Both the position numbers and the translations under genes were made by a program. Below are positions 44,939-54,490 of a DNA stretch of 64,000 bases, piece by piece. Source of the DNA: Anthoceros angustus (Eukaryota > Streptophyta > Anthocerotopsida > Anthocerotales > Anthocerotaceae); assembly GCA_010909165.1 (NCBI GenBank), contig VJWM01000116.1:434001-498000 (forward strand), written 5' to 3'. The notes beneath the pieces are model-generated. The model did not search any database, was not told the origin of the DNA, and saw only the letters and a list, made by a program, of their open reading frames with translations. Every line of letters starts with the position of its first letter. The stretch's first letter is position 1.

Positions 44939-44954
44939 CGCCGGCATGCCGGTG
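44939..44954. repeat. 16-bp palindrome, copy 3 (one arm diverged)
   Basis: Reads cgccggcatgccggtg, so the 12-bp core stays palindromic while the last arm has changed. A half-site-like 'gccggcgcc' lies near 45065. Confidence 0.8.
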
Positions 44955-45299
44955 CCCTCCGACTTCTGAATCCTTTCACGAGTAACGCCTTCAGGGCCGA
45001 TTTTTGATCCGTCCATGACACCCTATTATAAACATGTCGGAGGGGTTCGGTATGGGCACTAGTAAGCCGGCGCCAACCACCATACCTAGACAGGTATTGC
45101 TCTTACAAATGGATTGAAATTGTAATCCGAAGGAATACCACCTACCCCAAATAATCAAAAAATTCTTAAATATACAATATAGTTACTGTCAAGATTTGCG
45201 CAAGAGGGTTTTTGATTTCCAGAAGCGGGTTCGTATATTCAGCCGCTTCAAATATTATGGTGTTGCCAATACTACTCCGGGCTCGAGCCAGATGGTTGT

Positions 45300-45485
45300 G
45301 TGTACAATTTGGATCACGAGGCTGCGAAGGTCACCCTTCTTTCAACCTGCGTGGAGAGCTGCAAGTTCCCACTTTTGGAACGAGTGGAAGGAGGCCGGCT
45401 AGTGTATGTGCTGGACTCAAACACGGTCGAGTTCTTTAAGGAGACTGTGAGGGAGGGAAACCAAAACCCATTCGTGTTTTCTTAG
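45300..45485 (+). CDS. unrecognised ORF fragment
   Basis: A 61-codon frame (MYNLDHEAAKVTLLS ... FFKETVREGNQNPFVFS) ends at a TAG. Its composition looks protein-like, with alternating hydrophobic and charged residues and VLDSNTVEFFKETV. A splice-like ag lies upstream at about 45,291. I do not recognise the family. It may be a relic exon or part of a mobile element. The surrounding region is repeat-rich and no partner exon was found. Confidence 0.2.
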   Translation: MYNLDHEAAKVTLLSTCVESCKFPLLERVEGGRLVYVLDSNTVEFFKETVREGNQNPFVFS

Positions 45486-45742
45486 TCTATGACTCTAAGG
45501 CCTCAATTGTACATATGCCAAACCCGCTTACGAAATGACTTTGACGAACTTGTAAATACCATGGTCTGGTTGCACAAGATGTAACCATCTTCACACAAAA
45601 AAGGGTCCCGCTCCACTCTGCATGACATCTGGAGCAATTTGCTTGAATTGCGACTTTTGCAGATGACCATGTCTAACTCAAAATCGTTATAAAAACCGCC
45701 CCCATAGAGGCTTATATACCGTACGCTTGATACAAGTGAGCC

Positions 45743-46090
45743 ATGGCTGCGACGTCAGATGCGGGTGTTGTTGTGTTGGCAGGCGCGGGTGTTGCTGCGA
45801 TGGCGGGTGCAAGAGTCGCTGCGAAGGCGATTGCAAGTGTCGGTGCGATGGCGCACACGGGTGTTGGAGCGATGCCGGACGCAGAGCGTAGGCGGAGACC
45901 ATTCATGGCACAGGCAGCCTATTGGGCAAGTGTCCGGGAAGACCTGCATAGTCGTTTGGTGGTGATGCGGCAACCGCAAATCCGGCTGGTGCAGCTAATG
46001 CCGGAAAGGCTACCCATGGCCAGCGAGGAGTCGGTGATCACAAACGTCGATGGCCACCATAAGATGAGGCTGAGGATACACAATCCGTGA
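45743..46090 (+). CDS. hypothetical Ala/Val/Gly-rich ORF with internal repeats
   Basis: 115 codons from ATG 45743. The first half consists of degenerate units related to 'gcgggtgttgctgcgatgg', giving Ala-Gly-Val repeats. The second half (MAQAAYWASVREDLHSRLVV) is more protein-like. No family is recognised. Low complexity and a transposon-rich setting argue against a conserved gene. Confidence 0.2.
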   Translation: MAATSDAGVVVLAGAGVAAMAGARVAAKAIASVGAMAHTGVGAMPDAERRRRPFMAQAAYWASVREDLHSRLVVMRQPQIRLVQLMPERLPMASEESVITNVDGHHKMRLRIHNP

Positions 46091-46336
46091 AGTCAAGCTA
46101 GTCTCCAAGAAGGGATCAAGAAACGGGCAAGCTTGAGGTGTATGACGGAAGTTTGTTATTTTCGAAGACTAGGTTTGTTCTTGCATGTTCAGGCGTGGTG
46201 TGTGTTGGAAGGAAGGCTCTCCCCGTGTACATGTGGGAGGCTCTATTGTTTCATTGATGAAAAACATCAAAATTATCCAACATTCTATCAAGTATCCCAA
46301 TTGGTGTCATTTCAAGTTTCTCCATTGTCCGGAAGT

Positions 46337-48245
46337 CTAGTCGCCTATAGTTAAGCGTTTGACCTGTGCCTCTAGGGCTTCCTCCAGTGTGGCTTGCACT
46401 GCAGGGCTTACCAAATACTTGGGCTCCTCGTTCTTGTCATGGGGATCCAACGTGTCTTCTTCCAGCATCTTGACTTTGGCCTGCAATACAAAGTCTGCGC
46501 ACAACAGGACAGTTTGCCTAAGCTTGCCCTTGTTCAGAAGCTGGTATAGCCCGGGCCCTACTTCCACGTAATAATTACCTTCAACAATCTCAAGGCCTTT
46601 GTGAATTATGCGTCCCTTCCAAAATTTGTCTTCATGTCGTGCTTCGAGTCTGCGTACACTCTTGACACACCTGAGGAGGTAGAATTTAACATTCTCCATA
46701 TTGCCTGGTTCCGGACGTACCCTATAGTTATCTCCAGGCTCCAACTCTCGCACCGCCGGAGACAAGTGACTAGTCTTCGGTCTTGATGCATGCTTCGGCT
46801 TGGTCGTCTTTGGAGCCTTACGCTTCGTACCTCTACTCCCATATATGGGTATAGCATCTTCGCACCTGTGACGCGACAAGGAACCATGATCACGGTGTCT
46901 ACAACGGCCTGAGGTGGAGAATGACCGGCTTGAGGTGGAGAAGGACTGACCTCAGGTGGAGAATGAGCGGCCTGCTCAGGTGTGGACGTTGTTGCAAGGT
47001 TGTCCAAAACTTCAGCATCATGTGAAAAGTCATCAAGTGGCAAAACTGTGTTCAAGGATTGGATGTCATCCACCAAGCCGCCCACCTTGTCATCACCTCC
47101 ATGGACCAAATGATCTGGGCCCCCCACACTGTACCTTTTTCCACAGCCACTGGGTCCTCCTTTGATCCTCTTGCTACCTGTGTGTTGTCTTCCTGCTGCA
47201 ATTCCGTTGTTGCAGCCTCCTATAGGCCTACACCAAATTGCCCCCCCCTTGCATTGGTCTCGTTTTTATCACCAAGGGCGGGTCCAAGCACTCCCCTCCG
47301 TGACTTGACCCGGCACGCCAAAAACTGAGCAGTAAGAGCCACTGCCATGGGTGGCAAATAGAGTCGCCCTGTTCCGAATGGGAACATGGCAACTGGCACT
47401 TGTCACCAAAGGCAGCTTTTCATAGCAAGCTGCAGAAAAACGCGATGATAGCATTAGCTAGGTACTTGGACTTCCACTCCTTGAGCTATTCACTGCACCA
47501 TGCCTCTAGTACTGTTTCCTGTGGAAGGTCCCAACCTTTTGCGATATACCACCGGATGTCCACATCCATGATGCAGTCTTCGAGGGCACATGTCTTGTTG
47601 GTCTGCAAATGAGAAAAGAGGCAAAATTCATGGTGTATATGCCAGCATGAGAGCAAAACCGCTCATTGCAACCAAACCACCTGCAATAACACGCACTCAG
47701 TGAGAAACAAGGCAGACATCATGGAGACAAGTAAACAGATTCGCACAGTACACCAAAAGAGTACCTTGCGCATATAGGGCGAGCATTCGCAGCAATGGTT
47801 GGCCCTATCATCCGTTCCAAGGGCGCTGGAAGAAAGTTGGAGCGACCAGGCCTCCCTTCCACTTCAACATCCATGACTGCCGCAAGAGACTTGAGGATGT
47901 TGAACATCTGTTCCTTCCGGTCGACAACACAAGCCTGCTGCTAAAGCTCATACTGGGCGCGGCAGTCCTGCATCGCTAGCTCCTCAACCCGAAGGTACAT
48001 GCTCTTCTCCAGAGCGTACAAGGCTTGAAGCTGGCCCAAAAGGTGGCTGATCAGGGATCTGTGCCCTTCAATGTCCTCAAAAGTCTCGTCCTTTCAATGC
48101 TCTTCTGCACCATCTCCATTTCTTGGGAACACTTGCGAATGTCGAACGCTACTTCCCCAAGCCTTTGTTTATCACTAGTCAATGCCTGCTTTACCTCCTT
48201 TGCAGTGGCATCCACCTTGACAAGTTGCAGATTTACATCTGTCAA
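46337..48245 (-). pseudogene. decayed transposon-associated ORF, sister of the 42.9-kb module
   Basis: The minus strand carries several frame-broken blocks. One is a coiled-coil-like start (DATAKEVKQALTSDKQRLGEVA). The next begins MFNILKSLAAVMDVEVEGRPG. A low-complexity SPPQAGHSPPQ block follows. The last, from about 46,879, reads RELEPGDNYRVRPEPGN then FYLLRCVKSVRR, and later YYVEVGPGLYQLLNKGKL. 'GDNYRVRPEPGN...FYLLRC' aligns with 'GDNFMVRTDPRDEG..FYLAKC' at 42,953-43,160. Two copies of one element protein are therefore present in opposite orientations. Function is unknown and frames are interrupted. Confidence 0.45.
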
Positions 48246-48343
48246 CGCCCCAATGATACGGATCAGGTGGTCGCTGAGGATGGTAGTGACCTTGGATTCA
48301 CTGTTTGTGTCAAGACCTACGCTAACCAGGAAGGGGGCATACT

Positions 48344-48891
48344 CTATAGTAGTTGCACAGAAACATCGTGGTCAGACACGACGGTGCCCACCAACTCCAT
48401 TGAATCCTCGAGGTTCATGAACTTGCTCATGAACTGGTCAACCAATTCATTCTCTGACACACAAAGGTTGTAGAACTCCCGTGTCAAGTAACCCTTGTTC
48501 ACAGCTTTATCAAAAACATACTTCTTCTTCAAGATGTCCCAAACCTCCTTGGAGGTTAGAAGATGCTGAATAACGCTCAGCTGAGCGTCCTTCATATAGA
48601 GCATGATATTTGCTCTTGCCCTCCGGCCTTTCGAGTCCCATGCGGACGTGCTTCCAAAACCGGTCGTCGGGGTATGTACGATCGTTTCACGCGGTGCGAC
48701 AGGTGGGGTAACCGAGCTCAGTTGCATCCCATCGGTGCGACACGTGGGGTTGCCGAGCTCAGTTGCATCCCATCCACTACGCTAAACAGGTCTTCTCGGA
48801 GGAGAAAAACCTTGATCTTGCGACTACAAGAAGCATAGTTAGTACCATCAAAGAAATTTACGAGTTTACTTGCAGAGTTGCTAGATGCCAT
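48344..48891 (-). pseudogene. Ty1/copia gag relic
   Basis: The minus strand starts MASSNSASKLVNFFDGTNYA. After a short internal duplication and frame break it continues RARANIMLYMKDAQLSVIQHL then EVWDILKKKY then ENELVDQFMSKFMNLEDSM. This matches the UBN2-type gag of copia elements. It is a different lineage from the intact element at 36-41 kb, since the residues differ throughout. A 32-bp unit containing 'gatgggatgcaactgagc' (minus strand) is duplicated inside it. No protease or RT follows. Confidence 0.75.
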
Positions 48892-49649
48892 AATAAAGGA
48901 GATGTATAGCCTTAATTGATATCTTGGGTAGATGATTCCGTAATAAATATGGCTTGAATAAAGATGTGATCGCTTAGGAATATAAAAACAAGCTTAATGA
49001 AAGAGGGATAAAGTAAAGTAAGAGAGGAGAAAGGTGAGAGCGAGGAGTCATTAGGGTGGGGTCCCAAGCCTCCCCAAGCGCTCCCCCTCACATCGAGTCG
49101 GAACCGGGCGCGGAAAGTGGCGCCGCGAGCACCGATCCACCACCTGGCGCACCGAGTGACCGCCGATGGCTGGTGGAGGGGCACCGATTCGCGGTACCCC
49201 CACTGGTTCGCGACCGGGCGCGAACTTGAGTGCCCGGCGCGGCGTTTCGCAGAACCCGTAGAAGCCCTTTGAATGCTCTTCGAAAATATGCGAATCCGGC
49301 CGCTGTAGGCTAATAGCCTGGGGCGAGTCTCTCAATACTTTAACGTGCGGGTGTCTCAAGAGTGGATTACTCCTCATACCGCGTATGAGAAGGCATCTGG
49401 ACTTGGGCAAGGGCATGGTCATAATTTCACACTCTCTCCATTTTGTGGCAGGTAATCTGAGAACTGTTGGTGAACAAGAGTCGCTTGCGCTGCATAGGCC
49501 GTCTAAGATGTGTTGAGGGTTTACTCATGCTGTCGGGATCAATCAGTTTCTCGCTCAAAGCAATCCATGGGATTGCGATGGGCTTGTGAGTGTAGGGTCA
49601 CATACGCTAGGTGAGGCCTCTGGCAGGGATGCGTAGGGGCTACACTCTC

Positions 49650-49860
49650 GAACCATGCTCTAATACTATATAGAAAATCAAGCAGGATTGATCTCATGAT
49701 GGAGGAGAAGGAAGAATTGTTATCCAAATGCAGGTTCCCGATGAGCCTTATACATTGTTAGGATTAATGATGAGGAGGTGTGTGGCCCTAACACCCTTAC
49801 TAGCTAACAGGGCTCCTAACAGTGTGGCTAACAGTATGTATCTTTATGCTCTAATACTAC
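49650..49860 (-). mobile_element. probable decayed copia LTR and primer-binding site
   Basis: The minus strand reads TAGTATTAGAGCATGG at about 49,666-49,651, a mutated form of the TGGTATCAGAGC primer-binding site. To its right on the plus strand is a sequence that on the minus strand begins TGTTAGCCACACTGTTAGG (from about 49,829), as plant copia LTRs often do. The spacing would make a ~160-bp LTR. A second PBS-like phrase (TAGTATTAGAGCATAAAG) lies at about 49,857. It could belong with the gag relic at 48.3-48.9 kb. Confidence 0.45.
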
Positions 49861-50994
49861 AACCAAGTTGGTGCTAGGTTCTCCAAAAGAAAGAACAAAT
49901 ATAGAAGTAAGTTGCTTATGATTGCCAAAAGTTGGTCCTTGGTTCTCTTCGGAATTGTAACACTTTTAAAAATTCTATAAACCAAATCAGGGTATGATCT
50001 CGTTTGATAAAAGAAAGAAAAGTATAGAGAATTCGATCTGGGTGTGTATATAGGTATCTGGCTGCAAGTATGTTTACTAGCTTCGGAATTGTAACACTTT
50101 TTAAAAGGTATGATCTCGTTTAATAAAAGAAAGAAAAGTATAGAAATAGATCCTGATTTTGGAAAATCCGATCTAGTTATGTACATAAGTATATGATGGC
50201 AAGTATGCATCAGGTAAATAGGAGGTCCAGAAACAAAAAAGACAAGCCCATCGGTACATATTACACCCTAGGTTTTGAGGCTATCTAGTTGTATTATTTG
50301 GATGAACAATATCTATCACCTAGATAAGCCAAGACCTAATCCTAGACGGGGGACTCTGCTACCTACTACCTACACTGCCTAGCCGTGCGCGAAGTATGGT
50401 CGAGGGAAGACAGGACCGCACGGTTAAGCGCCGGTTAGTGTAACTCACATGGCAGCGGAAGGAGCGCGGCCCCACGCCAGCGCAAAGAAGGAAGCTCTTG
50501 TGGCAGGCAAAGGCTCGTCGGCTGGCTGGCTCACAGAGACGATCCATGAGGCCGCTTCTTCCCTTTTTGGGGCAGCCCACAGGCCAGGGGCCAGGGCATC
50601 CCAACCCCTCACCCAGCCTGAGCCCCAGCCCCAGCCCCTGGAAGGCAGCCCCAGCCCCGGTCCCCAACCCCATGGCCATGCCCTTGCCCTCGCCCTTCCC
50701 TGGGCCTCCTGCTCCTCCTCCTCCCCGCCGGCGCCTGCGCCTGCATGCCTTCCTCCTCCTCCTCCTCCCGGCTCGCGCCCGCTTCCCCGCCGCCGCGCCT
50801 GCTTCCCCGCGCCTGCCCCTCGGCATCGGCCACGCCCCTGCCCGCTCGCCCCGCGCTGCACCACCCTCTTTCCCCTCGTCCCGTTCTGCCCTTGTGGGCT
50901 CCCGGCCTCTGCCCCATTTTGTGGGTTCCTGCCGGCCGCCCACATTCGCTCTTGGGCCCGGGGCAGGAGATTGGGGCGATTGTCGTTGCTCGGG
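49861..50994. other. intergenic and 5' region of the INO80B-like gene
   Basis: Positions 49.9-50.2 kb hold a diverged duplication (a unit including 'ttcggaattgtaacactttt' occurs twice, near 49,950 and 50,083). Positions 50.45-50.99 kb are C-rich and open in the frame of the downstream gene, giving a Pro/Ala/Ser-rich translation. I treat this as 5' UTR or promoter because conserved protein begins only at 50,995. Confidence 0.5.
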
Positions 50995-53469
50995 ATGGAT
51001 GCGGACGACGCGCCGGATTCCGGCAAGGGGCAATTCCGGAGGCGGAGGTCCGAGCCGGTGCACCGCAGGCCGCGCACTCTGTCGCAGAACCAGAGCTTGT
51101 ACGGCGGTGGAGCGGGGAGGGCCACCCCGCCGTCCTCAGACGGGCACGGGCTGCAGGGCGAGGAGGAGCCCAGGAGGTCGCCGTACAGGAGGGGTAATGC
51201 CGGGGAGCATCATGCCGGAAATGGAGACGGGCGGGCGCACAGGCAGACCAAGCTGATCGGGAGGGAGGACGAGGGCGGGAGGCAGGAGCCGAGGAATGGG
51301 AGGTTCCATAAGGGGAACGGCTTTTCCGAGGCGGAGGACGATCTATATGCGGAAGGGGAGAAGGAGAAGGTCGCTGCTGCGCATCGGGACATGGCGCCTG
51401 GGCGTAGGGTTCCCGCGATCAAGTTCACTCTGAGGCCTGCGGCTGCGGCGGCGGAGGAGGCGCCCAGAAAGAAGCGGCGGCTGCTGATTGATGTGAGTGT
51501 GGGGTTGGGTTGCACTTTGGAGTGGTGTGTGATTGGGGTTTGGAGGAGGGTAATGCCGGGGAGCATCATGCCGGAAATGGAGACGGGCGGGCGCACAGGC
51601 AGACCAAGCTGATCGGGAGGGAGGACGAGGGCGGGAGGCAGGAGCCGAGGAATGGGAGGTTCCATAAGGGGAACGGCTTTTCCGAGGCGGAGGACGATCT
51701 ATATATGCGGAAGGGGGAGAAGGAGAAGGTCGCTGCTGCGCATCGGGACATGGCGCCTGGGCGTAGGGTTCCCGCGATCAAGTTCACTCTGAGGCCTGCG
51801 GCTGCGGCGGCGGAGGAGGCGCCCAGAAAGAAGCGGCGGCTGCTGATTGATGTGAGTGTGGGGTTGGGTTGCACTTTGGAGTGGTGTGTGATTGGGGTTT
51901 GGAGGAGGGTGGGATAGTGGGGTGGGGGTCTTGGTTCTGATGGATTGCGTGTTGCGTGGTGCAGAATTATTATGATGAGGATGCTCCAGAGGCTGCTCCT
52001 GCCCCGGCTGGAGTGCGGGCCGTGGCTGTCGTGGATCCGGTGCCTGAGGTGAAGAAGGTGGAGAGGAAGGAGGTGGGGCAGCATGGGCAGAAGGGGGCAG
52101 AGCCGGCGAGTTTGGAGTCTCCTGTGCCCTCGGTGCGGAAAAGTGCAAGGGTGCCGAAGAAGAGGGTTCTGGACGGGGATGACGATGGAGATCAGCAGCA
52201 CGAGTTTGTGGTGAAGGGTGGGAGGAAGGGGGAGAATGGGAAACATGTTGATGAGGAGGATGGTGCCAAGGATGAGAGCACATCTGATCGTGGGACGGAG
52301 ACTGCCGATGAGGATGAGGAGGATGTTGTGAAGGCAAAGAAGGGAAGGATACAGGATCTCTATGATACTAGCGTCAAGGAAAGGCCTGCTGCAACAGCTC
52401 ATTTGACAGCACGCCAGAGGGCCATGCTGGAGAAGGATAACGATAATCATGTCTCCGGTCTCATCGAGTTTCCGGATGGGTTGACAGATACACAGCGTCG
52501 TGAGTCACTGTTACCTATTGCTTGATGATGTCTGTCTTGCCTCTCTTTTGTTTCATAGGGTGCAAAGGATGGGTTGTTATATTTTATGTTGTTGCTGACA
52601 TGGTACCTTGGGGGCAGGTGGTCGCAAGTCAAGGATATCTGAGGCTGATCGGCAAGTGAAGAGAGCAGAGGCTGCTCGGAAGAGGAAGCAGCAAGTTGAG
52701 AAAAACGCCAAGGAAATACAGGTGTGATAGCTTACCATAATGTGATGTCCAAGGAGGTTGCTTGGTCACCAGGTTGATTTAGCTAACCTGCTGAATGTTC
52801 TTCACCGCAGGCTTCTGCCATACAGAAGATTCTGGGCCAAGATTCTACTAGGAAACGGAAGGAGGAGAAGCTCTCAAAGCGAAGAGCCGAGCTGGAGGAG
52901 GTAGGAATCGGCACTTGGTCACCAGTCTTCGTCCACGCCTGAGCATCCCTGCATAGGCCATGTTGGAATTAACGTTTGCCAAATGTTTGTTGTGGTACCA
53001 CAGGAGAAGAAGGCTGCTGCCTTAGAACCTGCATCGAATAAGATAAAGTGGATCTTTGGAAGTGAGGGGACCAGAGTGGCGTTTGCTGTGGATGTCCCTC
53101 TACCTGCATGCTTCGGCTCCCAGCCTATCAGGTAACCAGGCCTTCCTTCATTTGTGTGTAAATGATAATTTTTTGTTCTTTTTCTGGCTATCAAGTGTAG
53201 GATAATAAATGTGTGTTTGTTCTAGCATTAGCCAGGCCATAAAGCTAGCCTCGTGTGCTCACAATCCTTTTGAATGACTTGTCTTCAGCCACCCTCCGCC
53301 GCGAGAGAAGTGCGCTGGACCGTCCTGTGGGAATGTCTATGTGTATCGAGACTCAAGGACCAAGTTACCTTTGTGCAGCCTGCGGTGTTACAAATTGATT
53401 CAAAATCTTTCAGCTGTCCCGGCAGCAGTTCCACCCTCAAACAATTTTGATATGGTAAAAGCACATTGA
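50995..53469 (+). CDS. INO80 complex subunit B/IES2-like protein (PAPA-1 + HIT zinc finger)
   Basis: Six exons: 50995-51492, 51965-52499, 52618-52721, 52811-52900, 53004-53131, 53289-53469 (511 aa). The N-terminal half is charged and disordered (RRRRSEPVHRRPRTLSQNQS, IKFTLRP). A PAPA-1-type basic helix follows at about 340-430 (SRISEADRQVKRAEAARKRK, AIQKILGQDSTRKRKEEKLS). Next is a conserved beta segment (NKIKWIFGSEGTRVAFAVD). The C-terminal HIT zinc finger is CAGPSCGNVYVYRDS ... PLCSLRCYK. This order defines Ies2/INO80B, which activates the INO80 nucleosome remodeller in the nucleus. Intron 1 contains a duplicate of the end of exon 1 (see the repeat entry). The final ATG|GTAAAA could be a donor, so a short further exon is possible. 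It is convergent with OEP24, 204 bp between stop codons. Confidence 0.9.
51192..51906. repeat. 356/359-bp tandem duplication spanning exon end, donor and intron start
   Basis: Copy 1 (51192-51547) holds the last ~300 bp of exon 1 of the INO80B-like gene, its GTGAGTG donor and 55 bp of intron. Copy 2 (51548 to about 51906) repeats all of this. Copy 2 differs by a two-base 'at' insertion and one extra g in 'tatatatgcggaaggggg', a net +3. The frame therefore remains open and the codons read LYMRKGEKEK instead of LYAEGEKEK. Copy 2 has its own donor at 51852 but no pyrimidine tract and acceptor before it. It should therefore be spliced out as part of a longer intron. Confidence 0.92.
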
Positions 53470-53673
53470 GGTGTGCGGGTCATCCTGCTTAATATACTAG
53501 GAAGGCTCGCAACCTCGCGAATGGCAGGTTCAAGTGCCTGTCCTATTGCAGTGACGTAGCGCACTGAGTGCTATGCCGATACTAGATAGGTAGACCAGGC
53601 GGATGCTGTAAAAAATTGTGCTGATTTCACCGACAAACTGAGTACGAATGATGGATCGACATGGCCCAGAGGT

Positions 53674-54490
53674 TTAGAAACCCGCACTCCACGTCTTCTC
53701 TGCAACGATTTTCGGAGGAGTCTTTCCAGTAGCGCTCACAGTCGTGGTAATCTGCAAGCATCAGGACTGTCAGGTCAGACTGTCCGGTCTGAATCACAAA
53801 GACAAAACGCTAGGACAGCGGTCATCTCACCTTAAAAGGCCCTAGTTCCTTTGAGTCCCTGGCCCACTCGACACCAATGTTTTGCTTCCCAGCATCATAC
53901 GTAGCCTTCAATGTATCATCCTTAGATAACTTCTGTGAAACCCCAAAATACCAGGACTCGGATGCAAAATCGTATCCAGTATCCAATGTAGTGTTGCCCT
54001 CACGGATATACGAGTACTTCAGCTTGCTACCACGTGACAAAAAATTGTACTCCCCTGTAAGCTTGTTCTTTGAATCGAACACCACCTGTGTTTCCAGAGT
54101 GGTGGCATTCGCTCTCTGAGGGTGAATATACGTGAGCTTCACTGTCCTCCCGCCTACCTTAGCCGAATTCATGAACTGAAACCTGGCAGCCTGTGCTCCC
54201 ACTCTGCACCGTCAGCTCACTCCGACTTCCTCTCCTCCCACACAAAAATATCAGTACCAAGAACTACCAGCAAGGCTTCCTTTCCTTACATTGGAAGGTA
54301 TGTCGTAATCAATGATGAAGGAACCGGGCTTCTCCACGCCCAGGCCAACGCCAGTTAAACTCGGCCCATTCACAAACGTGGTGTCAGTGACCGAAGCCTT
54401 GACCTTCAAATCCCCAACTCCCACACTCAGCGTGGCCACAGCAGACTGCGAACCGGAATCATACTTTGTCTTGATGGAAGTCTTCGTCAT
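53674..54490 (-). CDS. OEP24: outer envelope pore protein 24, plastid
   Basis: Three exons on the minus strand: 54490-54290, 54190-53831, 53751-53674 (212 aa, the usual length is about 213). Diagnostic segments are VKASVTDTTFVNGPSLTG, VEKPGSFIIDYDIPSN, ARFQFMNSAKV, GSKLKYSYIREG, DTLKATYDAGKQNIGVEW and a final KIVAEKTWSAGF. OEP24 forms a beta-barrel channel in the outer envelope of plastids and lets triose phosphates, dicarboxylates and other small metabolites pass. Consistent with an outer-envelope beta-barrel, there is no transit peptide and the strands alternate. All junctions are phase 0 with good signals (AAT|GTAAGG, AAG|GTGAGA). The coding start is MTKTSIKTKYDSG. Confidence 0.93.

Noticed and set aside
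50449..50994. N-terminal extension of the INO80B-like protein by 182 residues
   Set aside because: It is in frame but very Pro/Ala-rich and compositionally like GC-rich 5' UTR. Conserved-looking protein starts at 50995. It remains possible.
50359..52450. Long Gly/Arg/Pro-rich antisense frames
   Set aside because: They lie opposite the C-rich 5' region and exons of the INO80B-like gene and have no family resemblance.
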